Source of the DNA: an uncultured Treponema sp.
Lineage (GTDB): Bacteria > Spirochaetota > Spirochaetia > Treponematales > Treponemataceae
Direction of reading: 5' to 3'
Assembly (NCBI GenBank): GCA_937893155.1
Contig: CALBGU010000087.1
Span: forward strand, 1-11,695
Length of the DNA: 11,695 nucleotides
The translations under genes and the position numbers were made by a program. Of this stretch, positions 5,755 through 11,695 are shown in pieces; positions within the stretch are counted from its first letter, which is position 1; each line of letters begins with the position of its first letter. The notes under the pieces are model-generated. The model was not told where the DNA came from, ran no database searches, and saw only the letters and a program-made list of their open reading frames with translations.

Positions 5755-6941
5755 TTATTGTATAAAACCTTGTCTAAATCGACCGAAAGAAATCCGCTTC
5801 TGCCTGTTTGGTAGAAATCGACTTCTTCCCACGCAACATACAGATTCGTGCCGCTGATTGCAAAGCCCGAATACACATAATTTTCTGGCAATTTTGGCAA
5901 GCGGAATGCCACCGCTTTTTCGCGCCCAAGAATATTTTTGCCGTACAGTGCGCCCGAAAGATAAGTGGTGCCGTCTTGAAAAACTGCCATCGCGTATGTG
6001 TCGCCCAAAAGAGCCGTACCGCCGAAACCGTCTTCTGTTGCTCCGTGCGCGTAAGTTATGGGCGAAAATCCGCTGGTGTGGAAACATTCAATATGGAATC
6101 CAAAATCAGCAGGGATAACCTGAAGTAGATTGCGCAATCGTTCTGGTGCAAGCGAAAAATCCACTGGGATTTTTGTGTTGCGGAACTCGCTTTCTTCTGC
6201 TTCGGAAATGGCAATGCGGTTATTGTTTTTTGCAGGCGAAAGCTCGGAAATATCTGCGCCGGGCGTCCATTTTATATAGTTAAAAATGACGCGGTTTTCT
6301 TCGGCTTGGGTTTTTACTGCGCAAATCCATTCCACGCCGTTCCACGTAAAATCCGTAATCTGCGAATTTTTGTCAATCATCAAGTTTTGATATGACACAA
6401 TGGGAATGCACACGCCGGAAGCGCGGTCGTATTTTACCAAAAACGGCTCGGACGATTCCGATTCGTTGGTATTGAAGAAACTGTTTTTGTGGAGCGAAAA
6501 AATCGGGGTATCGCCAAAGAAAACGAGATTTCCCGCAGACACATTCGCAAAAAACGAAGCATCTTTCACCAATTTTGGTTCGTTTCCGTCAAAAATCAAC
6601 ATTCCCAAGCGGTTCACCGTTGCGTATGCGGGCGGCACAGCCGTTTTTTGCATACTGCCGTCTTTGCCGTCTACGCTTTTTACTGCGCTTCCCATTGACG
6701 AAATGCGGATAGCTTCTGTCCACGGGCGTTTCAGCAGCGAATTTGCGTGCTGGGGTAAATCTACGCTTTCCATTCCTTGCTGAGAAAAAGCGTACCATTT
6801 GTGTGTTTCTGGCGCGAGGCTCTGCTCGATGGTTATCGGGAGCGATGCGCTTTCAGTGTCTTGATTTGATGTTTTTTTGCCGCATCCTGCAAGGACGAGC
6901 GTCGATACAAGAGCGATTGTCGTAAAAGCAATGTTTTTCAT
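5751..6941 (-). CDS. Lipoprotein of unknown function
   Basis: From the ATG at 6941 the product has 396 residues and starts MKNIAFTTIALVSTLVLAGC, a classic lipoprotein signal with lipobox LAGC. The frame is open further upstream but that part is not protein-like, so the start at 6941 is chosen because it puts the signal peptide at the N-terminus. The mature region has repeated short strands with Trp, Tyr and Gly (FTWNGVEWICAV, YAMAVFQDGTTYLSGALYG, FAISGTNLYVAWEEV), suggesting a propeller-like or other all-beta fold. I do not recognise the family. It overlaps the start of the barrel-like gene 5131-5754 and lies 43 bases after rnhA. There is no convincing Shine-Dalgarno, and the best promoter predicts a very short leader. 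Confidence 0.8.
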   Translation of the reverse strand: MKNIAFTTIALVSTLVLAGCGKKTSNQDTESASLPITIEQSLAPETHKWYAFSQQGMESVDLPQHANSLLKRPWTEAIRISSMGSAVKSVDGKDGSMQKTAVPPAYATVNRLGMLIFDGNEPKLVKDASFFANVSAGNLVFFGDTPIFSLHKNSFFNTNESESSEPFLVKYDRASGVCIPIVSYQNLMIDKNSQITDFTWNGVEWICAVKTQAEENRVIFNYIKWTPGADISELSPAKNNNRIAISEAEESEFRNTKIPVDFSLAPERLRNLLQVIPADFGFHIECFHTSGFSPITYAHGATEDGFGGTALLGDTYAMAVFQDGTTYLSGALYGKNILGREKAVAFRLPKLPENYVYSGFAISGTNLYVAWEEVDFYQTGRSGFLSVDLDKVLYNN

Positions 6942-6952
6942 TGTAGTTTCAG

Positions 6953-6980
6953 TGTATAACGGACTTATGATTTTTTGCAA
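6953..6980 (-). promoter_or_regulatory. Candidate promoter of the lipoprotein/barrel operon
   Basis: On the minus strand TTGCAA (6980-6975), a 16-base spacer and TATACA (6958-6953) lie between the rnhA stop and the lipoprotein ATG at 6941. The expected transcript would begin only about 5 bases before the ATG, which would make the mRNA nearly leaderless. Confidence 0.45.
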
Positions 6981-6984
6981 GCAC

Positions 6985-7434
6985 TTAATGTGAAAGGGCT
7001 GCAATTTCTTTTTGGCAAAGCTCATCGCAGATTTCGTTGAATTCCACGCCTGAGTGACCTTTAACCCACGACCATTCGACGTTCAAAGCCGAATTTAATG
7101 AATCGAGTTCTTTCCACAAATCTTGGTTCAAGACGGCGGTTTTACTCGCGGTCTTCCAATTTCGCGATTTCCACAGCAAAATCCATTCGGTAATGCCTTT
7201 TTTAACGTATTGGCTGTCTATAAAAACGCGGATTTCTGCGTCGGGGCAATGTTCTTTTGCATAAGACAATGCCTTGATTGCCGCGGTGAGTTCCATTCTG
7301 TTGTTGGTGGTTCTCTCCTCGCCGCCTGAAAGCCGCACTTGATTATTTCCGTCAATTACGACTGTTCCCCACGCTCCGGGTCCCGGATTTCCGTGACAGC
7401 CGCCATCTGTATAAATCGAGATGGATTTTTTCAT
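6985..7434 (-). CDS. rnhA: Ribonuclease HI
   Basis: RNase HI cuts the RNA strand of RNA-DNA hybrids, removing primers and R-loops in the cytosol. The 149-residue product has the usual length and every catalytic residue: Asp10 in YTDGGC, Glu48 in NNRMELTAA, Asp73 in VFIDSQYV, His127 in WVKGHSG and Asp137 in CDELC. The segment WILLWKSRNWKTASK is the basic substrate-binding handle of E. coli-type enzymes. The ATG at 7434 is chosen over an in-frame TTG at 7446 because GGGAGG lies just upstream of it and the alignment then starts normally with MKKSISIYTDGG. It has its own promoter (7459-7487). Confidence 0.97.
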   Translation of the reverse strand: MKKSISIYTDGGCHGNPGPGAWGTVVIDGNNQVRLSGGEERTTNNRMELTAAIKALSYAKEHCPDAEIRVFIDSQYVKKGITEWILLWKSRNWKTASKTAVLNQDLWKELDSLNSALNVEWSWVKGHSGVEFNEICDELCQKEIAALSH

Positions 7435-7458
7435 ACTTCCTCCCAAATTTCCTTATGG

Positions 7459-7487
7459 ACTATAGCATTTATTTTTCTTTAGAGCAA
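7459..7487 (-). promoter_or_regulatory. rnhA: Promoter of rnhA
   Basis: On the minus strand TTGCTC (7487-7482), a 17-base spacer and TATAGT (7464-7459) lie 24 bases before the ATG, with GGGAGG as ribosome-binding site in between. Confidence 0.75.
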
Positions 7488-7516
7488 CCTGCACGTTTGC
7501 CGTCGCCCCTTTTGAC

Positions 7517-8479
7517 CTATTTTGACGAGCAAAAACGAAATCCCTGATAATTATAATTTTCATTCGGGTCGTATTTGAATCTAGCCGCCGCAATCGCAAG
7601 CCCGGGATACGGGTTCCAGCTTCCGCCTCGGCTCACGCGGGTAAATCCGTATTCGGGACCGACTGCGCGCTCACCTTTTGCAACGACTTCATAATCCTCA
7701 TCGTACCAGTCCCAGCAATATTCCATCACGTTGCCGCTCATATCGAATAATCCCATACCGTTTTTGCGCCCCGTGCCTGCTTTTGCGTTTGCTTCGGTGG
7801 TTCCTGCCGTGCCGACCGTGTGCGTTCCGTCGGTGTTGGTGTCGTACCACGCAACATCGCTATTGCCCACGCTGGCTTGCTTTGACGATGTTTTTTCAAT
7901 CAAGCCGCTCGCAAGGTCTCCGGGCTGATAAGCGCCAGAACTGAGCTTTCTTGCCGCGTATTCCCATTCGGCTTCGGTGGGAAGACGGTAGCCGTCCGCG
8001 TCCCAGTCGCATTCGGCGAGGTCGCAGGCAGGGTCGGTGGAATCGCGCAGCACTTCGCCGTTGTAGGTGTAGCACGGTTTTCTGCCGCGCTGTTCACTCA
8101 ACGCATTGCACCACACGATTGCGTCGTACCAGTTAATCGCGGTAACAGGCTGATATTTTCCCTCTTTTGTGGGTCGTCTGCCGCGTATTCCCTTGCTTCC
8201 TTCCTGTCCGGGATTGCCGAAAAAATATCCCTCGCGCTCGGCTTGCGAGAGCACGGAATACCATAAATTGTACGTTGTTTCAAACTTGTTGATTCTAAAC
8301 GACGTGATGTAGCGCGCAATTTTGAGCTGATACCAGTTTTCGCCAATAAAATAGGTATCGTACCCGCGGGCAGGACCAATGCGGACTAAATCGAAATCCG
8401 AAAAATCATCGTCTTCCTGCGCAAAAAGGGCGGCATTCAAAAAGAAAAAAAAGATGCAAAGTTTCAAAAAAGATTTCAT
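7517..8479 (-). CDS. Secreted SUMF1/FGE-fold protein without catalytic cysteines
   Basis: The 320-residue product begins with a signal peptide (MKSFLKLCIFFFFLNAALFA, cut before QEDDD), so it is exported. The rest is a formylglycine-generating-enzyme/SUMF1 (C-type-lectin-like) domain. In order it has FETTYNLW, PVTAINWYDAIVWCNALSE (111-129), GYRLPTEAEWEYAAR (163-177), GLFDMSGNVMEYCWDWY (243-259), RVSRGGSW (281-288) and GFRF (313-316). True formylglycine-generating enzymes need a cysteine pair after RGGS; here that stretch (NPYPGLAIAAARFKYDPNEN) has none, so sulfatase activation is unlikely. In treponemes this fold also serves as surface or ligand-binding proteins, including TvpA, the target of a diversity-generating retroelement in T. 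denticola. The start at 8479 is chosen over the in-frame upstream ATG at 8515 because it puts the signal peptide at the N-terminus. A strong promoter lies at 8575-8603. Confidence 0.88.
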   Translation of the reverse strand: MKSFLKLCIFFFFLNAALFAQEDDDFSDFDLVRIGPARGYDTYFIGENWYQLKIARYITSFRINKFETTYNLWYSVLSQAEREGYFFGNPGQEGSKGIRGRRPTKEGKYQPVTAINWYDAIVWCNALSEQRGRKPCYTYNGEVLRDSTDPACDLAECDWDADGYRLPTEAEWEYAARKLSSGAYQPGDLASGLIEKTSSKQASVGNSDVAWYDTNTDGTHTVGTAGTTEANAKAGTGRKNGMGLFDMSGNVMEYCWDWYDEDYEVVAKGERAVGPEYGFTRVSRGGSWNPYPGLAIAAARFKYDPNENYNYQGFRFCSSK

Positions 8480-8505
8480 ACACTGTTTTCCACGATTCAA
8501 TAGTT

Positions 8506-8554
8506 GAAAACGCAAAAGGCACGCTCAAAAAATTTCAGGCGTACTCGCGTTTTC
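8506..8554 (-). promoter_or_regulatory. Stem-loop in the 5' leader of the SUMF1-fold gene
   Basis: GAAAACGC (8506-8513) and GCGTTTTC (8547-8554) are perfect reverse complements, with inner ACGC/GCGT pairs possible. They lie inside the leader of about 90 bases between the promoter and the ATG at 8479. A structured leader is directly visible; a regulatory role is inference, and it matches no riboswitch I know. Confidence 0.35.
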
Positions 8555-8574
8555 TCTTTTGTGCGTTCACGGCT

Positions 8575-8603
8575 ATTATAAGGTATCGGCGAAAATCCTG
8601 CAA
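8575..8603 (-). promoter_or_regulatory. Promoter of the SUMF1-fold gene
   Basis: On the minus strand TTGCAG (8603-8598), a 17-base spacer and a perfect TATAAT (8580-8575). It lies just downstream of the terminator of the preceding gene. Confidence 0.85.
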
Positions 8604-8643
8604 CGCATAAAACCCGCGCGCTTTGTTTGTTGCTTCTGCGCTG

Positions 8644-8690
8644 AAAAAAAAGCCTGCGCCCGCTTTGCGAAAACACAAAACGAACGCAGG
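8644..8690 (-). terminator. Rho-independent terminator of the 8725-9447 gene
   Basis: On the minus strand CCTGCG (8690-8685) pairs with CGCAGG (8658-8653), with a further partly paired inner arm, followed by C and eight T. Confidence 0.8.
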
Positions 8691-8724
8691 ACAAAAAAAA
8701 AGGAGTTTTTATGAAGAGGGAGAT

Positions 8725-9447
8725 TTATTCTGTTTTTTTCGTGCTTCGGCGCGTGGCTGAAGCGTTTGCGCGGGCAATATCTTCGCCGATTGCAGAGGTA
8801 AAATCAGCGTAATCCGCGGGCAAAATGAGCGCAGCCGCCGAAAGCAACGGCACGATTTTATCGTTGATGCACGAAAGAATCATCTTTTTGAGTTCGGAAG
8901 ATGATTTTGTGTTTTTTGCCGTCGCCGTTTGATTCGACACTTCGCTGAATTGGGCGGAAAATGCCGTCTGCGCTTCTTTGAGTGCGCTCAATGCGTCTTC
9001 CACGCCGCCCAAATTTTTGGCTTTTGCTTTCATTGCGTCGGTTGAAAATTCTTCGATTGCGCTTTCAAACGTGGACGATTCCGCGGCGAAATTGAGCTTT
9101 GTCGCGTTCTTTCCGCCGTGTCGGTTGTAGACTTCGAGCAAAGAAAGCGCCGCTTCTTTGTTCTCGCCCTTTTGCAATGCCGCGTGTCCTTCAAGACCAA
9201 TGCCGAGCGCTCGCCACGCCGCATCTCGAGCCGAGTCCAATTCGTCGAGACTGACCGAAACTTTTTCGGCGTTCAGCGTGGAAATGCTCTGCTTTGTCAA
9301 ATCCTCGAGTTCGGTAAACGCCGCAGAAAAAAGGTCGCTTTTTGTTACCGCGGCGCATTTTTTTGCTTTTTCGACCATCGCATTTGAAAGCGCGGGGATT
9401 TCGCCCACGCGAATGCTCGGAATAACACTTTTGATTGTTGTTTTCAT
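8725..9447 (-). CDS. Helical cytosolic protein of unknown function (DUF6261-like, tentative)
   Basis: The 240-residue product has no signal peptide or membrane segment. It is predicted to be almost wholly alpha-helical and rich in Ala, Glu, Lys and Ser (LDELDSARDAAWRALGIGLEGHAAL, ALSALKEAQTAFSAQFSEVSN), ending in a basic tail (ATRRSTKKTE). The overall look, with an N-terminal IRVGEIPALSNAMVEKAKK segment and helical pairs, recalls the DUF6261 proteins common in gut Bacteroidota and treponemes, but I cannot verify this. The ATG at 9447 is chosen over GTG at 9453 because GGAG lies 8 bases before it. The gene stands alone, with a possible weak promoter (TAGTAT at 9499-9494) upstream and a terminator downstream. 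Function unknown. Confidence 0.65.
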   Translation of the reverse strand: MKTTIKSVIPSIRVGEIPALSNAMVEKAKKCAAVTKSDLFSAAFTELEDLTKQSISTLNAEKVSVSLDELDSARDAAWRALGIGLEGHAALQKGENKEAALSLLEVYNRHGGKNATKLNFAAESSTFESAIEEFSTDAMKAKAKNLGGVEDALSALKEAQTAFSAQFSEVSNQTATAKNTKSSSELKKMILSCINDKIVPLLSAAALILPADYADFTSAIGEDIARANASATRRSTKKTE

Positions 9448-9667
9448 AAACACGTCTCCAAAAAATCAGTTTTTAGTTTTCACTGTTGCGCGCATACTAT
9501 CACGAAAAAAATATATTGCACAGCACAATTTTGGAGATTTTGCTTTTTTATTGAAAATTTTTTTTGCGCAAAACATAAAATCTCTAAAATGTATATTTTT
9601 TTTCAAAAAAAACACCGCATTCCCTTTTGTCATTGCCGTGCTTGATACGAAAATCTTTTTTTGAGAG
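9448..9667. other. A+T-rich intergenic stretch without genes
   Basis: Apart from the leader and possible promoter of the minus-strand gene 8725-9447, this stretch holds only A/T homopolymer runs (for example 9545-9565 and 9594-9612). I see no protein-like frame, RNA gene or convincing hairpin terminator. The 41-bp repeat array begins directly after it, so about 500 bases separate the two flanking genes. Confidence 0.6.
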
Positions 9668-9872
9668 GAAAATAAATGTTTACGAAGGTCAAAAACGTTT
9701 CGCGCAAAGAAAATAAACATTTACGAACGCCAATTCTTAAAAGCGTATTGAAAATAAACATTTACGAAGGTCAAAAACGTTTCGCGCAAGGAAAATAAAT
9801 ATTTACGAACGCCAATTCTTAAAAGCGTATTGAAAATAAATGTTTACGAACGCAAAAACCGTTTCGCGCGAC
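9668..9872 (+). repeat. Array of five alternating 41-bp repeat units (A-B-A-B-A)
   Basis: Five contiguous units of exactly 41 bp start at 9668, 9709, 9750, 9791 and 9832. All begin GAAAATAAAYRTTTACGAA. A units (first, third, fifth) continue with a variant of GTCAAAAACGTTTCGCGC; B units (second, fourth) continue with GCCAATTCTTAAAAGCGTATT. The two B units differ by one base, and the last A unit is the most diverged. The higher-order period is 82 bp. The variable centre TAAAYRTTTA occurs as TG, CA or TA; the TA form is a perfect palindrome and the other two are reverse complements of each other. A partial copy lies at 1514-1571, so the repeat is dispersed. It is not CRISPR, because both halves are conserved and no spacers exist. 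The array lies upstream of the promoter of the membrane-protein gene at 9962. Confidence 0.93.
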
Positions 9873-9904
9873 CTTCAATAAAAGATGTGAGAGGCGGCTT
9901 CGGC

Positions 9905-9933
9905 TTGCAGAGCCGTGCAAAAAAAGATAAAAT
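9905..9933 (+). promoter_or_regulatory. Promoter of the two-TM membrane-protein gene
   Basis: TTGCAG (9905-9910), a 17-base spacer and TAAAAT (9928-9933) lie about 30 bases before the ATG at 9962, with GGGAG (9950-9954) as ribosome-binding site. This argues that the frame extending back to 9830 through the repeat array is not translated. Confidence 0.7.
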
Positions 9934-9961
9934 TGCGGCATATTATTTCGGGAGTCCTTAT

Positions 9962-10726
9962 ATGATTGTGGGAACGGTTTGTTTTATCGCGAGTGCGGTG
10001 TGCGCGGTTTTGTTTTGGGTGTGGGCGGTCAGGGCTATCCTTGCAAGAATTTACAAAACGCGGTTCGGCAAGAAAAACGCGGTGCGGCTGATTGTGTTCG
10101 GCGCGGCGGGCTGGGTGTTCTTTTTTATCGGCGCGGGAAGTGCGGCGCTCTGGCTGTGGAACGGCGGCACGGAAAAATTGAGCGAAAAAGCGTCTTATGC
10201 GGCGGCTCTTACGCGGGAAAGTGCGCGCAAAGGCTGGAGCGCGGGGCTTTTGAAAAAACTGGATACGCTGGATTTTGAGTTGGAGAGTGTGCAAGAGGTG
10301 GAGGACGAATTTCGATTGACGAGTTCTGCTCTGCACACGTTTGAGGCGACGCTCATCGTGAATAATCCGAACGGTAAAAGCGATATTACATACAAGGAAC
10401 TTCGCCAAGCGAACGTCGCGTATGCAGAAGATACGAACGGCGTGTTTATTCCTGCGTTTGTGGTGAATCATTCTTCGGCGGACGAAATTCCGTGGCTGTT
10501 CCGCTTTTTGCTCCCGTCGTATCGCCGAGAATCCGAGTCGCCTTTTGTGCCGAGCGGTCGCTCGTATTTGAATCTGCGCTTTGACATCGGTTCTCATCAT
10601 CACATCGCGAGTATCTGTTTGGGCGATAAAAAATTTGCGGTGGACACGGAAAAAATTGAGCCTTTGAAAAAAGATGATAGTCTTTCGCGTCTTGGCGCGG
10701 AGCTTTCCGCAGAACAAAGCGAATAG
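9962..10726 (+). CDS. Membrane protein with two N-terminal TM helices, function unknown
   Basis: The 254-residue product has two hydrophobic helices at about residues 3-25 (VGTVCFIASAVCAVLFWVWAV) and 43-66 (LIVFGAAGWVFFFIGAGSAALWLW), separated by a short basic loop. A soluble domain of about 185 residues follows with strand-like segments (EFRLTSSALHTFEATLIVNN, SYLNLRFDIGSHHHIASICLG). The basic loop between the helices suggests that both termini lie outside the cytoplasm. The frame is open back to an ATG at 9830, but that extension is encoded by the 41-bp repeat. ATG 9962 has GGGAG 7 bases upstream and a promoter just before it, so it is preferred. It is the only confident intact plus-strand gene of the backbone. 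I do not recognise the family. Confidence 0.7.
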   Translation: MIVGTVCFIASAVCAVLFWVWAVRAILARIYKTRFGKKNAVRLIVFGAAGWVFFFIGAGSAALWLWNGGTEKLSEKASYAAALTRESARKGWSAGLLKKLDTLDFELESVQEVEDEFRLTSSALHTFEATLIVNNPNGKSDITYKELRQANVAYAEDTNGVFIPAFVVNHSSADEIPWLFRFLLPSYRRESESPFVPSGRSYLNLRFDIGSHHHIASICLGDKKFAVDTEKIEPLKKDDSLSRLGAELSAEQSE

Positions 10727-10777
10727 CGTGTTTTTTGCGGGAAAATACAGTATGGAATGATAGCAGGGGGCTTTTAG

Positions 10778-10867
10778 TTCTTTGGAAAAATAGTTGAGGT
10801 TTTATTACCAGGGTATAAGGATATAAAAACCGAAGAAGTATATAAAGCTTTGGTATCTGTTAAATAG
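10778..10867 (+). pseudogene. Short C-terminal remnant of an A+T-rich gene
   Basis: After an in-frame TAG at 10775, the frame encodes FFGKIVEVLLPGYKDIKTEE and eight further residues, ending at TAG 10865-10867. The codon use and charge pattern look protein-like and match the A+T-rich DNA that follows, but there is no start codon, ribosome-binding site or promoter. The last residues (LLPGYKDIKTEEVYKAL) faintly recall the end of DUF433-type antitoxin domains, which is only a guess. It marks the point where backbone gives way to A+T-rich accessory DNA. Confidence 0.4.
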
Positions 10868-10900
10868 TAACATGGGGCTAAAAGCCCCATGTTACTATTT
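10862..10900. terminator. Perfect 18-bp inverted repeat, probable bidirectional terminator
   Basis: AAATAGTAACATGGGGCT (10862-10879) and its exact reverse complement (10883-10900) flank a 3-base AAA loop. The A/T-rich outer ends give short U tails in either direction. The stop codons of the plus-strand remnant (10865-10867) and of the minus-strand helicase (10895-10897) both lie within the stem, so the convergent genes share it. Confidence 0.85.
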
Positions 10901-11695
10901 TGAGGCTTCCCAAATTTTGAGCAATTTAGTTATTGCATTTTCTTCATTTGAATCTAAGTTAGACTTTAAAGCTTTTTCAGTTGTTTGAACAGAAAGAATA
11001 TCCATTGTTCTAGTTATACATGAATAAATAGAGTTCATTTGAGACATAGCATCTGTATTTCCATTTTTACTTAGATCAGTAAAACTTTCAGAAAGTAAAA
11101 GTATAATTACTGGGGAATCAATTCCTTTAACCATTTTTGTAGTGCTAAGTCTTATAACATCATTTGATTTTCTGAAATCAAATCTAGAGTCATCAATTTT
11201 AAGTGCTTCAAGATGATTATCTGATAAAAGGCCCTTTATTCTGATTAAGTTTTCATCTGTCGGGACAACGATGCAGATATCTTTTGGATTAAAGCGCATA
11301 ACTTCTATGAAGCATTTTACTTTTGTAAGGATTTTATTAAATGCTTCATCCAAATTTCTATTAATAGAGAATTCTGGTTTTTGGCCTGGAATGAATGGGA
11401 TAGAAACGGCATTATCATCTTTAATTTTACATATTCGTCTATAATTATTTGCTAGGTTTTGTACAGGAATTGTGCTCCGATAATTATTTGCCAATTTTTT
11501 TATATTTGGGTCATTTTCGTTATCTTTGAACTTCATTCCAAGTTCAATCCATGAAAGTTGTCTTTTTATGAATACAGATTGATTTAGATCTCCTGCCATT
11601 ACACATGCATATTTATTTAACTTCGAGAGCAATCTGATTCTTGAAGGACTGAGATCTTGAATTTCATCGATTAATAGATAATCCAATTTATACTC
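10895..11695 (-). CDS. UvrD/Rep-like SF1 helicase, C-terminal part (5' end outside window)
   Basis: The frame is open to the right edge (EYKLDYLLIDEIQDLSPS), so the N-terminal ATPase half with Walker A lies beyond it. The visible 266 residues hold SF1A motifs in order: motif II, LLIDEIQD; motif III, VMAGDLNQSVF; motif IV, NNYRSTIPVQNLANNYR; motif V, IRLSTTKMVKGIDSPVIILL; and motif VI, YSCITRTMDIL, with the arginine that contacts ATP. It should be an ATP-driven single-strand DNA translocase. The compact size after motif II (about 260 residues) is shorter than in housekeeping UvrD or PcrA and is closer to helicases of defence modules such as GajB or of plasmids; partner genes would lie to the right and are not visible. 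The DNA is much more A+T-rich than the backbone. The gene ends inside the shared terminator hairpin. Confidence 0.85.
   Translation of the reverse strand, partial: EYKLDYLLIDEIQDLSPSRIRLLSKLNKYACVMAGDLNQSVFIKRQLSWIELGMKFKDNENDPNIKKLANNYRSTIPVQNLANNYRRICKIKDDNAVSIPFIPGQKPEFSINRNLDEAFNKILTKVKCFIEVMRFNPKDICIVVPTDENLIRIKGLLSDNHLEALKIDDSRFDFRKSNDVIRLSTTKMVKGIDSPVIILLLSESFTDLSKNGNTDAMSQMNSIYSCITRTMDILSVQTTEKALKSNLDSNEENAITKLLKIWEASK

Noticed and set aside
7517..8479. Active formylglycine-generating enzyme (sulfatase activator)
   Set aside because: The cysteines needed after the RGGS motif are missing, and no sulfatase gene is nearby.
9466..9720. Minus-strand frame of 84 residues (Phe/Lys-rich)
   Set aside because: It is produced by A/T homopolymers and a repeat unit; composition is not protein-like.
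9668..9872. CRISPR array
   Set aside because: Units are contiguous and both alternating halves are conserved; there are no unique spacers and no cas genes.
9830..9961. N-terminal extension of the membrane protein from ATG 9830
   Set aside because: It is encoded by the repeat unit and lies upstream of a good promoter and ribosome-binding site for ATG 9962.
9875..10717. Long minus-strand frame of 280 residues opposite the membrane protein
   Set aside because: Its Arg/His-rich translation is typical of the antisense shadow of a biased coding gene; no initiation signals.

Overview
The window looks like a spirochaete chromosome, most likely a gut or rumen-type Treponema. This is inferred from the mix of genes: secreted SUMF1-fold proteins, many lipoproteins, frequent TTG/GTG start candidates, a trigger factor next to a tRNA cluster, and hypothetical proteins of treponemal flavour. 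No rRNA or species-specific marker is present, so the genus is a best guess.

Three compositional zones are visible. Positions 1 to about 850 are strongly A+T-rich. They hold the end of a type II toxin-antitoxin operon (antitoxin tail plus YafQ-type toxin) and the 5' part of a WGR-domain gene with its own strong promoter. At about 849-868 this zone breaks into the signal peptide of a lipoprotein gene that has lost its start codon, so two genes are fused out of frame. Positions of about 870-10760 are moderate-G+C backbone, nearly all on the minus strand. From about 10770 to the right edge the DNA is A+T-rich again and carries a short coding remnant and the C-terminal half of a UvrD-like SF1 helicase that runs off the window.

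Reading the backbone from right to left (its main transcription direction): a two-TM membrane protein on the plus strand (9962-10726), preceded by an array of alternating 41-bp repeats (9668-9872); a 240-residue cytosolic protein of unknown role (8725-9447) with a terminator; a secreted SUMF1/FGE-fold protein without the catalytic cysteines (7517-8479); RNase HI (rnhA); a lipoprotein translationally coupled to a probable outer-membrane barrel protein (5751-6941 and 5131-5754); a tRNA operon Lys(CUU)-Leu(UAG)-Gly(GCC) with promoter and terminator; trigger factor (tig) with terminator; and a two-gene operon of an uncharacterised conserved protein and an orphan N-terminal domain of a large helicase family (1593-3170). 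That helicase fragment stops just before the expected Walker A motif, and its stop codon lies inside the terminator hairpin. A single diverged copy of the 41-bp repeat sits just downstream of it.

The housekeeping genes (tig, rnhA, tRNAs) act independently in protein folding, RNA-DNA hybrid removal and translation. The flanks look like accessory or defence-type DNA with decayed edges. I did not find a complete new multi-gene system. The most interesting signals are the repeat array, the possible diversity-generating-retroelement target in the SUMF1-fold protein, and the two truncation or fusion events.
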